Source of the DNA: Stictocephala bisonia
Taxonomy: Eukaryota > Arthropoda > Insecta > Hemiptera > Membracidae
Reading direction: 5' to 3'
Length of the DNA stretch: 64,000 nucleotides
NCBI GenBank assembly: GCA_035578905.1
Contig: JAQJVL010000667.1
Location: 243,501-307,500, forward strand
Notes under the pieces: model-generated
The model's database searches: none
What the model was told of the DNA's origin: nothing
The model's input: only the letters and a program-made list of their open reading frames with translations
Made by a program: the position numbers and the translations under genes
In this document: positions 37,211-49,939 of the stretch, piece after piece
Position numbering within the stretch: the first letter of the stretch is position 1
Layout: the number at the start of each line of letters is the position of its first letter

Positions 37211-37733
37211 TCTTCTATATATATAAAAGCCAAATACCACTGACTCACTCACTCATCACAAAATCTCAAAAATCTCCGAGCGGATTTACACGAAATTTTA
37301 AAAAAAGTTAGCTTTAGTATCGAAGGGACACATTAAGAAACGAGTTTAGTAAATTAATAACACCTGTTTTGTAAATAAATAAACATGTTTATTTTGTATG
37401 TTTGACATATTTCCTGTTGATGCATTAAGGAATCTTCAGCTGTCTTAATCTTCAGCTGTCAAACAAAAACAAATGAATTGAACATATTTGAAATAAGCCA
37501 AGTAACACCATTGATTCTATAACCATGATGTCATTGGGTATTTATAGTAGTAAGGTAGGAACTAAAGTAGTATGAGTGATGTACTATAAATAAATTTAAT
37601 ATTGTGATTTTTATGTTATTCAGTTAATCTACTATCATTTTTAATCAAAAGTCACATGCCGAGACCGAGGTCTATCGAGCGCAGCAAAAGTTGGGGTTGG
37701 CACACGAAGCGTGCAGGGGTGTCGCCTAGCTAG
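37211..37733 (+). mobile_element. Nonautonomous Helitron-like element
   Basis: The 5' end starts TCTTCTATATATATAAAAG after a host A, matching the TC start and TATA-rich 5' end common in arthropod Helitrons. It is followed by 'actcactcactcatcac'. Near the 3' end, 'gcac-acgaagc-gtgc' (37700-37714) is a short hairpin, and CTAG follows 11 bases later at 37726-37729, with a second CTAG at 37730-37733. A hairpin about 11 nt before CTRR is the Helitron 3' signature. There is no Rep/helicase frame, so it is nonautonomous. Which CTAG is the true end is unclear. Confidence 0.75.
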
Positions 37734-38811
37734 CAGATAAGTTGGAAAAACGTAAATGTAAGTGTTGTTTAAGGAACGTTTCCATTATCTAGCGGTAAAA
37801 TACAACAGGAGTTTACTATGTAATTTTATACTCTAAGTTTGTTATATTTTTTCTTAGTTTCTTTAAGGATTTGCGAATTATTTATCCTGAGCAAGGTCAA
37901 TTAACTCTCTATTATTTATATGATACACGATTATTTTTGGTTGAACAGTTTACCTTACTTTTATATTGCTTGAAGAGATTTACTTACATTTATTTATTAT
38001 TTATACAAAAGCATTCGTAATGATCATTAAATATTTTTTTATGCACTTTGATTGTTCCCTGTTCTGTTTTTTCATTACAAATAAAACTTGACTTGCTTTT
38101 AAAACAAACTTATAATTTAATCTTTAAAGAGGACAAAATATTCTGGTGTTAAATATTTTCTAATATACTATATTTTGTTCTAACGATTTTTCCGTTGATT
38201 GTCTCTCTATTTCAGTTGTAAAGGCTCTCCCTAATTCTCGAGAGTCTGAATGGTTTAGTCAGGAGGATTACATGACTCAGAGGACTCTCTAACGAGGCTA
38301 ACTCATCATGTTTCGACCTAAGGGACTCGGAAAGGTTTACCTATCAATGAATATATATGAAATATATAAAGATATGAAATATATTAACAAAAGTAACAAA
38401 GAATCTGGGTAAGAACTTAGTCGTTCCGTAAAAACGTAATAGGTTTTTGAGTAGTAATCTTTGTCTATGATACTACTATGATTTACAAAGCTCAGGTGAA
38501 ATAAAAAAATAATAATAATAAATAAATAGATAATAACATATTTTAACAAAATATTGATTTAAAAGACAGTAATTTAGGTTAAAATAATCATGATTGTTAG
38601 TTTAAACTTAACATTTGTTTTTCATACTTTTTCTGAAGTGAAACTAATATGCATAAACTTGATATTGTATAGTGTCTACATTAAAGTTTAATATACTTAA
38701 TACATACATATAATTTAATATCCAAGTTTAAACAGGTAAACCAACAGCTAAAGTCTTAAAGACAAACCTTACTTTATTTAAAATCATACAAAAGGTTTTT
38801 TTTAATGTATT
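37734..38811. other. AT-rich DNA, no supported gene
   Basis: 38215-38335 is GC-richer with several 'gactc/gagtc' words in inverted arrangement. No gene recognised. Confidence 0.4.
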
Positions 38812-40700
38812 TTAGGCATTACATGCCCTCAACAGTTCAACTAGACATACTGAAAAGAGAGTCAATTCCATAATATCATTCCGTCAGCACCAAGGAGTTT
38901 CATATATATAACACAATTAGGCACCAAATGACCTCAACAAGTATACTCGACATTCAAACCCTATTGAGATATTGGAATGGAAGTCAATACCGTAATATCA
39001 CTCCGTTAGCACCAAGGTGTTTCAGATATATGACACCATTAGGCATAAAATGACCTCAGCAGTTCTACTCGACATACAAACCCTTTCGATATATTGGAAA
39101 GAGTGTCAATACCGTATATCTCTTCGTCAGCACCAAGGGGTTTTAGATATATGACACCATTAGGTACCAAATGAATTGAGCAATTCTACTCGTCATAGAA
39201 ACCATATTGAGATAATGGAAAGGGAGTCAATACCTTAATATCATTCCGTCAGAACCAAGGGGTTTCATATACATGACCCCATTAGGCACCTAATGACCAC
39301 AACAGTTTTACTCGACATACAAACCCTATCGAGATATTGGAAAGGGCGTAGATACTGTAATATCATTACGTCAGCACCAACAGTTTTTATATATAACCCC
39401 ATTAGGCACAAAATGACCTCAGCAGTTCTTCTTGACATACAAACTACGTTGAGATATTGGAAAGGGAGTCAATACCTTAATATCATACCGTCAACACTAA
39501 GGGGTTTCAGATATATGACACCATTAGGCACCATATGACCTCAGCAGTCTACTTGACATTCAAACCCTATCGAGATATTGGAATGGAAGTCAATACCGTA
39601 ATATCATTACGTCAGCACCAAGGGGTTTCAGATATATGGCACCATTAAGCACCAAATGGCATCAGCATTTCTCCCTAACATATAAACCCTTTCCAGATAT
39701 TGGAAAGGAAGTCAACACCATATTATCATTCTGTCAGCACTAAGGGTTTTCAAATATGTGACACTATTAGGCACTAAATGACCTCAGCAGTTCTACTCGA
39801 CATACAAACCCATTCGAGTTATTGGAAAGGGAGTCAATACCGTAATATCACTCCATCAGCACCAAGGGGTTTCAGATATATGACACCATTAGGCACCACA
39901 TGGATTCAGCAGTTCTCCGCATGATATAAACCATTTTCAGATATATGAGGGGGAGTCAATACCGTAATATCATTTCGTTAGCACCAAGGGGTTCAAATAT
40001 GTGACACTATTAGGCACCAAATGGCATATGCAATTCTACTCGACATTCAAACCCATTCGAGATAATGGAATGGAAGTCAATACCGTAATATCACTCCATC
40101 AGCACCAAGGGGTTTCAGATATATGGCACTATTAGGCAACGAATGGCTTCAGCAGTTCTCCCCAACCGATAAACCCTTTCTAGATATTGGAAAGTAAGTC
40201 AATACCGTAATATAATTCCGGCAGCACCAAGGGGTTTCAAATATATGACACAATTAGGCACCAAATGGCCTTTGCAGTTCTACTCGACATTCAAACCCTA
40301 TCAACATATTAGAAAGGGTGTCAATACCGTAACTTTACTCCGTCAGCACGAAGGGGTTTTAGATGTATGACACCATTAGGCACCCAAAGGAATCAGCAAT
40401 CATACTCGACATACAAACCTTTTCGACATATTGGAAAGTGTGTCAATACCGTAACTTCACTCCGTCAGCATCAAGGGGTTTTAGATATATGACACCATTA
40501 GGCACCCAAAGGCATCAGCAGTTATACTCGACATATAAACCTTATCGACATATTGGAAAGGGTTTCAATACCGTAACTTCACTCCGTCAGCACCAAGGGG
40601 TTTCAAATATGTGACACCATTAGGCACCAAATGACCTCAGCAGTTCTATTCGACATACAAACCCTATCGACATATTGGAGAGGAAGTAAATACCGTATCG
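38812..40700 (+). repeat. 122-bp satellite array (about 15.5 units)
   Basis: The unit is about 122 bp and includes 'aggcaccaaatgacctcag', 'ctcgacatacaaaccc', 'gatattggaaag', 'gtcaataccgtaatatca', and 'agcaccaaggggtttcagat'. Units differ by substitutions and small indels throughout, so the array is older than the 160-bp and 104-bp arrays. Short open frames inside are by-products. Confidence 0.95.
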
Positions 40701-41134
40701 TACAGGCTTAACACTGGTCCCTATTGCGTTTATTTAAAACACTAGTTTAGGTGTTAGTGCTAATTTTTGTTTTCGATTAATAATAAACTTATTTATAATT
40801 TAAATACATCCAGGGTTACATTGTAAATTTACTTAATTATATTTTATTTCATAAATTCATAAATGCAAGTTACTTACCGGAATATTATGTACAATTTTAA
40901 ATGATTGATTATTTAATATACCGAAGATATATATTATTTTATAACTAAATACAAATTTACTAGTTAAAATTTATTGTTTTACTCGGGAGAAAGAAGTTGG
41001 GCGGTAGTCATCTATTACTACTGACTGTACGATTAAGTACGATGGTTTAAATGTAATGTCTATCACAATAAGTAGGCGTACTATTAATAAGTTGACAATT
41101 AACAAGTATTAACAAACTGCTAACTATACTAATA
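40701..41134. other. AT-rich DNA, no feature seen
   Basis: Separates the 122-bp satellite from family C. Confidence 0.4.
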
Positions 41135-41665
41135 AATGGTTAAAAGGAATTGTTTCCAATACTAATAAAGGTTAAATTGCACAAACTTTCTCCCCCATAT
41201 TAAAGACTAAAAAAACAAAACTTTGAAAATTACCAGTTCGATTCGCAAATAAGTTATTTTTGTTATAACTTAAAAACTAGTCAAGTTAGAGGTATGCAGT
41301 TTTTACTAAAATATTTTAAATTCTAATTTACATCTTTTCTGAAAATTTTATTAAAATCGTTGGATCAGTTTTTGAGAAAATTCTCATTTTGTAAGTTTTT
41401 TGCCCATAAAAATAAAAAAAACTAAAATTTCAAAAAATTCAATAAACAGTCTAGAGATATTGGATAAATACACATACATACCAAATTTCATAAAAAATGT
41501 ATTAACACGTTCGGTCTCAAGTGAACTGCACATGCTTACAGACAGACACATATACGGACAGACACCAAACTTTTTTTCCGAAAAAAAACACTATTTTCTG
41601 GTTCAGGGGATCCTAAAATGTATTTTTGGACCATCTTGCAAAAACATTTTTTTGACGATCACAAT
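41135..41665 (-). repeat. Dispersed repeat family C, minus-strand copy
   Basis: The reverse complement follows 28925-29465 through most of its length, including the 'gtctgtccgtat' stretch and 'tatgggcaaaaaac'. The frame at 41400-41681 is a by-product. Confidence 0.7.
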
Positions 41666-41763
41666 ACTTTCTCTATGCTAACGCATCTGGGAGAAAGTAA
41701 TAATACCTAACATTAATTAAGTTCTTGAAAGGTGCATCTTAGTCTAAATCATAGTATTTTAAA

Positions 41764-42494
41764 CGAGGTATAGTCAAAAAGTTCTCGGAAGTAATTAAAA
41801 TATGTTTATTGGACAAAGATCAAATCTTACATACTTATCTTCTTTCAAAATACTCTTCTCCTACAACAATACACTTGTCCCTACGATCATACAGACGGTC
41901 AAAACACTATTGACACTTACTTTTAAAATGTATTTCAAAACTTTTATCGCATTTTTACTGACAGCTTTAGCGCCTGCAAATCAATTTCCTTTTATTGATG
42001 TTTTTACCGTGTGAACAGTAAGAAATCGGCCGGCATGAGGTCAAGCGATATGGATGATGTTCTAACGTGGTGACGTGGTGCTTGACTAGGTAGTTACTAA
42101 CAAGAATCGATGTGCAGTGGTATCGTCATGCAGAAAATTCCAATTGTTTTCTGCTAATTTTTAGGCCGTTTCTTCTTAATGGCATCTCGTAAGCGCGTAA
42201 GAGCTTTTGTGTGGATAAATTTACCTTATTTGTGATATCATCAATTGTTATTCTTCAGTTTACATGGACAGTTTGCTGAACTCGCTCAGTGTTGTCATCT
42301 GTTGTTGCAGTCGAAGGGCGTCCACTACGAGAGTCATCTTCAATGTTTATGCGATCTTCACGAAAACGTTTATGCCTTTCGTAAAATTGGCTTTTATTCA
42401 TCGCCTTAATTCCGTATGCTTGAATTGACATTTTAAGTGTCCCAGAAGATGACTTTTGAAGTAAAACACCAAATTTAATGTTTTTTAGCTGATC
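41764..42494 (-). pseudogene. Mariner-family transposase, internally deleted and frameshifted
   Basis: The minus strand from about 42494 encodes the N-terminal helix-turn-helix region of a mariner transposase ('GIKAMNKSQFYERHKRFRED', then 'SGRPSTATTDD'), ending in a stop at 42255. Further on, in shifting frames, it reads 'LHDDTTAHR' (second catalytic Asp region), 'HHVTTLEHHPY', 'LMPADFLLF' (third catalytic Asp region) and a C-terminus 'EEYFERR' with stop at 41835-41837. The segment expected to hold the first catalytic Asp is missing. About 730 bp remain of a family norm near 1.3 kb. A TIR-like 'tcaaaaagttctcgg' lies at 41774-41788. The 5' end beyond 42494 is lost. It cannot make an active enzyme. 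Confidence 0.88.
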
Positions 42495-42547
42495 ATTAAA
42501 TAAATTATCAAAACCTGATAATTTAAACATGCAAATACATGAAAAGT

Positions 42548-42654
42548 GGATAACTGCTTCTGAAAAAGCAGGCATTCTCACTCAACTGTTTAGTAGCTGA
42601 GCTGCTTACTTTAATAAACCAGCTGCTTCAGCTTATTTATATTTAGTACATCTC
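42548..42654 (+). repeat. Roughly 110-bp direct repeat, copy 1
   Basis: Shares 'ggataactgctt', 'gcaggcattctcactcaact', 'agtagctgagctgcttactt' with 42771-42890. It lies where the mariner 5' end should be. Confidence 0.75.
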
Positions 42655-42770
42655 TAGTTCACATTTGCCGCATCGCAACAATGCAGGCCAGCTGGAGACA
42701 GCAACTAATATAGAAAAGCGCTTACTCTTCACTGCTGTTGACCAACCTGTTTTCTGTAACTGTTGGACGA

Positions 42771-42890
42771 GGATAACTGCTGCCGAAATGCAGGCATTCT
42801 CACTCAACTGTGTAGTAGCTGAGCTGCTTACTTTAATAAGCTGCTGCTTCTAAGCTGCTTAAGCTTATTTAGCACATCCCTATTTTCTAG
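42771..42890 (+). repeat. Roughly 110-bp direct repeat, copy 2
   Basis: Second copy, 222 bases downstream of the first. It differs by substitutions and a small insertion in the 'agctgctt' region. Confidence 0.75.
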
Positions 42891-43904
42891 TACTGAAGGC
42901 ATGATATACAACAAAATTAGGAGTCTTTCTTCGTAAACAAAAAATTGTGTTTGTTACTTATTTAAGTGTTTATGGAAAAAACGTAATTATTATTATTATT
43001 ATTAACACCAGTAGCATTATTTATTTAGTAATACTGTAGCAAATTATGACAAACCAAACCAAGGTTGTATTCAAGAAATCCTTCCATACTGTTTAGTATC
43101 AGTGCCAGCGTTCTCATTATTACCTTGTAATATACGTGGGGTTATTTTATTTAACATTATTACTAAATTTACTTATGGAGACATACCCATACTCGTGGTC
43201 CTTGCTCGAAAATAGTTTTACCATAGTATAAACACGTAGTCGCGAAGCTTTATCTTGAGAGAAATGCCAATGGTTTGACACTAGCGATCCTAGTGGTCGT
43301 ATCGCAGAGCTACTGCATCTCTCCGCTTACCACCGCTAGCATCGCTAGCATCGCTTGGTTGGCAAGTAAAACAGCTGAGCTTCGATACTGTATGTTTATA
43401 TTATACTGTCGTTGTTCTAACCATGTTCCAAAAAATAGGAATGTATCACGTTAAACATATAATATTGAGTGTATGTTTTTGATAAGTGAATCGTAATTAT
43501 GAATAACTAAACTAAAAATGAAATAAGGTTTTAGTTTTTATAAATCAACTTTGTATTTTTTATCTGACAATTCTTTATTGTCAGTACAAATTTTCTTAAG
43601 AGGCAACGGCCTAAACCCGTCCAAAAAGTCATAATGTTATGTAATTAAACAATACTGTTTGTAAAACTAAAAGTTAAGAAAATAATTCAAGATGAATCGC
43701 TAAAAATATCTACAAAACATGTAATAATTATTTTGTAACATAGGTACAGTAAATGTATTGAATACTGTAAAGTAAGGTCCTTAAATTAAGTTTAAATGTG
43801 CTTATTTACATAACAATTGAAACGCTAAATCTTATACTTATAAGATATTTTCGGTTTAGTTGAAACTCAAAATTAATGTAAATACTATAACTGATGTACA
43901 TAGC
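42891..43904. other. AT-rich DNA, no supported gene
   Basis: Contains a short (ATT)n run at about 42984-43004 and a GC-richer patch at 43190-43385 with a doubled 'cgctagcat' word. No gene recognised. Confidence 0.4.
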
Positions 43905-44118
43905 TGTACTACTGTACGTGTATGGGAGGGTGGGTGGACTAATACTAATGTACGTGTATGGGAGGTTGGGTGGGCCAGTACCCCTGTACGTGTATGGGAG
44001 GGTGGGTAGGCAAGTACCACTGTACGTGTGTGGGAGGGCGGGTGCGCCAGTACCACTGTACGTGTGTGGGAGGGTAGGTGGGCCGGTACTACTGTACTTG
44101 TATGAGAGGGCGGGTGGG
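43905..44118 (-). repeat. 36-bp minisatellite family, six-unit array, minus orientation
   Basis: Six regular 36-bp units with 'ctgtacgtgtatgggagg' and 'gggtgggccagtac' words. The open frames on both strands (43856-44056, 43894-44124) arise from the repeat. Confidence 0.9.
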
Positions 44119-46530
44119 TTATAAATAATATAATTGTAAGATTAATAGTTTTATATCAGTTATTATAAAAAGGCACAGTACAAAGATATTTTGAAACTCC
44201 CGGAATCACGCACAAATTGTTAATGTTATTAAAAAAAAAACTACTGTAAAATTGTAACTTTAAACCACATGTGAAAATATATAATATATTATTATTCCTT
44301 TCAGATAAAAGTAAAACGTTAAATTATCCTTCAGAGAATTAAGGAGCAGCCAATAAACTGTGATTCAACCTCCTACGCCCGACAATAGGGATCTACCTCA
44401 TGTTCCGAATCAAAGGTCGTTATAAGTTTAACAAGTTTCTTCAAGTTGGTGACAAATAGTTAGGGAGCTAATTATTCTGTCGTTGGAAATTACCATACAT
44501 TTTCTCAGTACAAGGTTTCTAGGAAATGTTATTGTATAAAGCTACAGTTAACTAATCCATAAAAAGTAATAAAATGTCAGTTAATTACTGTTGACACAGA
44601 AATTATATTTACCCGAGTTTGGAGAAGGAAAATATACAAGGAAAATAAGGGCCCTATGAAGTTTAAAATAATTTTATTTTAATTGGAACAAAAAAGTAAC
44701 AACATTTTAACTAGTTTTCACTAAGTGTCAACTTTACACTTCAATTACACGAAAGTTCTAGATTGTATAGTATTTATAATTTAATACGTGGCGCATTAGA
44801 ATGTTTTATATAAGGTCTATACATTTAATAGTTTTAAATTTTCAAAAGAAAAAAATATGGCAAATTTCCTGAAACAACCTTTAGATGTTGTAAAATTAAT
44901 ACATTGGTCACGTTGTAATCCTTAAGTATTCTCTAATAAGATTACTTTTGTTTGCGTAAGTAAATGTAGTGATTTTTAGTTTATTTATATAAATTTAAAG
45001 AATTAATTTACTTAAAGTGTTTTAATTACGCCTATCAAAGTAAAGTACAGTGACTCTACGTTTGATGGTATTTACAATCAGACTAATTAATTAATTTTAC
45101 GGCCATTGAAGGTAAGACAAAATTATTTCAGAAAGTTGATGAGTAATTTTTTTCTTGTTAAGTTGAATTCTGAAATTTATAAAAGTTATGGAAATCGCTC
45201 TTTTCAACAACATTGTAAAATTAATGCGGAACATCAATGGATTTTTAGTCTTAAACGATGTAAAATTAAAATTAGTTAGTATTCCGGAACGTTTTTTCCA
45301 ACAAGGATAACAATTATTAAAACTTAAAATGTAATTTAAAATTAAATATGTCTTAACTTAAAATTATACAAGGAAAATGCTGTGATTGGGCTTTTCACAA
45401 TTCTCTTACTTTTTTGCAAACGACCTTCAAACTCGGGCACACAATATGATTTCTTTGCCTACAGTAAAATCAATTATAACTTTTTCATGCAATACCTGTA
45501 ACCTGTTAACAAATTAAGTATTACCACACATTTCTTGCAATTTATAGTGCTCAAAATAGTGGGTTACTGTTTATACATTAATAACACATTTACTAAGGAA
45601 TGACACTTTATAAATTAGGTCAATAATTATATTTATTCTGGCAAGCGAGAAATAAACAATCAAAGGTTATGAAAATATTGCTATCCATCATATCAGTATG
45701 ATATAAATAATTAAATTGATCTTTTTCAATGATAATATTATTGAAATGGGCGAAGCAACTGCCTTGATTGTACATTTACATCATTAAGTGAGAGGTTTAT
45801 GGAAATGTGCAAAATTTTCAACTTAGTTTCCAAGGCATAACAGTAGAAACTGAAATAAAATTAAATTACGTTCATGTTCTTTCTCGTTTATGTATACTTT
45901 TTGTTACTTTCAAGACTTTCTTGAGCATTAAATTTCTTCTATAATTGAATGTACTTTTAGATATGGTTATTACATTAAAACTCGTGTTTGTGAGGAGGGT
46001 TTTATAAAATATTCTGTACTTTGGTTCGTGTACTGGATAGGAGAATCTAATTCTGTTGATAGCTCGTAATTGTTATTTTTTATAACACAAAACAATTTTG
46101 TGTTTAGTGCCATCTTTAAAATTATCCAGTTTCTACATATGAACCTACTGTAATTTATATATTATTATATATTTATTTATGTCAGACTATGTTCTTAATT
46201 TATATTTTTAAATTCATACTGTATTTTATTTTAAAGCGACTTCTTCACGGAATTTATGCTGTAGGCTATTCTTTAATAATAATGCAAGATTCATATATTA
46301 AACATAACAAATCTCGTTTAAAAATAACTTTTAAAATGTACAAATATTAATTTCTTCAAGTTGTGTACCCCTGTAAAATGTTACTTATACAACCAGTTTT
46401 GTAAAAGTTTATTACACATTGTATGAATTTTTCAAAGCATCGCTTAATATAAAGTTACTAAACACTTACATTCATATTATAGTGTTGAGCCAATCTTTAT
46501 TTATGTTGTTGAAGAAAAAGTTCAAGGAAA
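44119..46530. other. AT-rich DNA, no supported gene
   Basis: About 2.4 kb. The patch 44340-44475 is slightly GC-richer but has stops in most frames. Nothing recognised. Confidence 0.45.
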
Positions 46531-48369
46531 GTGATTGTGAGTAAACAGCGATGTGGACATGTACGTCAAAGCCCGGATTTCTCGTGATAGTCATCGTTAG
46601 TTCCCACGCCTCAATCTTTATGAGGCATGACCTCAATAACATCACCTGTCCATGGTTGGTCCCTCAGAAAGTTCCCACGACTCACTCTTTATGAGGCATG
46701 ACCTCAATAACATCCCCTATCCATGGTTGGTCCCTCAGAAATACTATAACTGTGGTAGAACGTGATTGTGAGTAAACAGCGATGTGGACATGTACGTCAA
46801 AGCCCGGATTTCTCGTGATAGTCATCGTTAGTTCCCACGCCTCAATCTTTATGAGGCATGACCTCAATAACATCACCTGTCCATGGTTGATCCCTCAGAA
46901 ATACTATAACTGTGGTAGAACGTGATTGTGAGTAAACAGCGATGTGGACATGTACGTCAAAGCCCGGATTTCTCGTGATAGTCATCGTTAGTTCCCACGC
47001 CTCAATCTTTATGAGGCATGACCTCAATAACATCACCTGTCCATGGTTGGTCCCTCAGAAATACTATAACTGTGGTAGAACGTGATTGTGAGTAAACAGC
47101 GATGTGGACATGTACGTCAAAGCCCGGATTTCTCGTGATAGTCATCGTTAGTTCCCACGCCTCAATCTTTATGAGGCATGACCTCAATAACATCACCTGT
47201 CCATGGTTGGTCCCTCAGAAATACTATAACTGTGGTAGAACGTGATTGTGAGTAAACAGCGATGTGGACATGTACGTCAAAGCCCGGATTTCTCGTGATA
47301 GTCATCGTTAGTTCCCACGCCTCAATCTTTATGAGGCATGACCTCAATAACATCACCTGTCCATGGTTGGTCCCTCAGAAATACTATAACTGTGGTAGAA
47401 CGTGATTGTGAGTAAACAGCGATGTGGACATGTACGTCAAAGCCCGGATTTCTCGTGATAGTCATCGTTAGTTCCCACGCCTCAATCTTTATGAGGCATG
47501 ACCTCAATAACATCACCTGTCCATGGTTGGTCCCTCAGAAATACTATAACTGTGGTAGAACGTGATTGTGAGTAAACAGCGATGTCGACATGTACGTCAA
47601 AGCCCGGATTTCTCGTGATAGTCATCGTTAGTTCCCACGCCTCAATCTTTATGAGGCATGACCTCAATAACATCACCTGTCCATGGTTGGTCCCTCAGAA
47701 ACACTATAACTGTGGTAGAACGTGATTGTGAGTAAACAGCGATGTGGACATGTACGTCAAAGCCCGGATTTCTCGTGATAGTCATCGTTAGTTCCCACGC
47801 CTCAATCTTTATGAGGCATGACCTCAATAACATCACCTGTCCATGGTTGGTCCCTCAGAAATACTATAACTGTGGTAGAACGTGATTGTGAGTAAACAGC
47901 GATGTGGACATGTACGTCAAAGCCCGGATTTCTCGTGATAGTCATCGTTAGTTCCCACGCCTCAATCTTTATGAGGCATGACCTCAATAACATCACCTGT
48001 CCATGGTTGGTCCCTCAGAAATACTATAACTGTGGTAGAACGTGATTGTGAGTAAACAGCGATGTGGACATGTACGTCAAAGCCCGGATTTCTCGTGATA
48101 GTCATCGTTAGTTCCCACGCCTCAATCTTTATGAGGCATGACCTCAATAACATCACCTGTCCATGGTTGGTCCCTCAGAAATACTATAACTGTGGTAGAA
48201 CGTGATTGTGTGTAAACAGCGATGTGGACGTGTACGTCAAAGCCCGGATTTCTCGTGATAGTCATCGTTAGTTCCCACGCCTCAATCTTTATGAGGCATG
48301 ACCTCAATAACATCACCTGTCCATGGTTGGTCCCTCAGAAATACTATAACTGTGGTAGAACGTGATTGT
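46531..48369 (+). repeat. 160-bp satellite array (11 units), highly homogeneous
   Basis: Ten units of exactly 160 bp run from 46762 to 48361. A first unit at 46531 is lengthened by a 71-bp partial internal duplication. Only about a handful of single-base differences separate the ten units. Each unit holds a perfect 6-bp stem, GCCTCA-atcttta-TGAGGC. The identical 64-codon minus-strand frames repeated every 160 bp overlap each other end to end and are by-products of the array. Confidence 0.97.
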
Positions 48370-49232
48370 TTTTCCTCAGAAATAACTAAACTTGTATCCA
48401 CAAAATATCACAACACTTCAACAAAACTTTATCATTAAATTTCTAATCACAATTTCTGTCATTACAGGCAATAATAATTTACATATTCACAATAAAAAAA
48501 TTAAGTTAAATTATTTAATTATTAAATACAAGCCGCTAGTAAAACTGTTGAAGTATAGAACTCATGACTTCACACAAACACAGGTGCCTAGAGCATCTAT
48601 TCAATGCTTTGTTTTCATATAGGATGAAAAAGGGAACTGTCAAAGCCACATGTTTTTTTCAATTAAAACAGTCTCTGTGTTAACAATGTCAGTCAACAAG
48701 ATCGTTTTATGGTTCACTGAGTAAGCATTTGCTTGGAGAGGAAATGCAATGTTTGTTTTTCTAACAATTCCTTAAAAATAACAACACTTTCAATGCACAC
48801 ATATTCGAGTCTTGGTTGTATCGGACAATAGAAAAAAAAGAAATAGAGGCCACTTTTTTATATCTACAGCGAACGGCTCACAGGAAGTTAGAAAAAGATA
48901 AAAACTAATTTAATCTTTATAAATCCGTAGCAGTAATTATTACGTTTAACCTTGAGGAATTGGAGGAGAATATGGAAGGGGCTGACTAAGGTGCTGGCCC
49001 AGACATCCACACAGTGAACTGGAGAAAAAACTATTTTCAGTAAATTTGCACAAAATTAGGATGGCGTCTTGATATGTTAAAATACATACTTAATTCATTG
49101 TATGTTCATAGGAATATTTGAACCATTATTAACTTAGCTGTAGAGTGTAACTAAATTATAATAATAAGGAGGCAAGATAAAATACGAAACTCGTTAAGTT
49201 AATACTATCAAGTAGTAATAATTTGTTTATAA
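48370..49232. other. AT-rich DNA, no supported gene
   Basis: A 76-codon plus-strand frame (48392-48622) has no recognisable domain and an AT-driven composition. Not called. Confidence 0.4.
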
Positions 49233-49700
49233 AGAAAGAAGAAAGAAGAAAGAAAAAAGAAAAAAGAAGAAAGAAAAAGAAGAAAGAAGAAAGAATAAAG
49301 AAGAAAGAAGAAAGAAGAAAGAAGAAAGAAGAAAGAAGAAAGAAGAAAGAAGAAAGAAGAAAGAAGAAAGAAAAAAGAAGAAAGAAAAAAGAAGAAAGAA
49401 GAAAGAAGAAAGAAGAAAGAAGAAAGAAGAAAGAAGAAAGAAGAAAGAAGAAAGAAGAAAGAAGAAAGAAGAAAGAAGAAAGAAGAAAGAAGAAAGACGA
49501 CAGAAGAAAGAAGAAAGAAGAAAGAAGAAAGAAGAAAGAAGAAAGAAGAAAGAAGAAAGAAGAAAGAAGAAAGAAGAAAGAAGAAAGAAGAAAGAAGAAA
49601 GAAGAAAGAAGAAAGGAGATAGGAGATAGGAGATAGGAGATAGGAGATAGGAAATAGGAGATAGGAGATAGAAGAAAGAAGAAGGAAGAAAGAAGAACTA
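49233..49700 (+). repeat. Purine heptamer array (GAAGAAA)n passing into (GGAGATA)n
   Basis: About 55 copies of a 7-bp purine unit, GAAGAAA, run to about 49612. They are followed by eight or so copies of a related 7-bp unit, GGAGATA, then GAAGAAA-like units again. The plus strand is almost pure purine. Three units make 21 bases without a stop, so a Lys/Glu/Arg frame (49223-49636) stays open. It is not a gene. Confidence 0.97.
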
Positions 49701-49939
49701 AGAAATAATAAAAAGAAGGAAAAAAGAAAATAATCTATATTCTAACATCCAAACAAGCCGCATACTAGCATCATTATAATAGTAATATTTGGTCAAAAAC
49801 ATATTATTGTCTATTAAAAAATACTCAGAATAAAACCACTATAAAATGTAACAAAACTAAAATATAACAAATAATTGCTTCGCTTAATACAAAATTGGCT
49901 ACAAGTAATTGGAAACCCTGTAGTGGCTTACCGGTAAGA

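Noticed and set aside
46682..48316. Ten identical 64-residue minus-strand frames, resembling a gene family
   Set aside because: They are spaced exactly by the 160-bp satellite unit, overlap each other, and follow from the repeat. No independent sign of coding.
49223..49636. 137-residue Lys/Glu/Arg-rich frame
   Set aside because: Direct translation of a 7-bp purine repeat.
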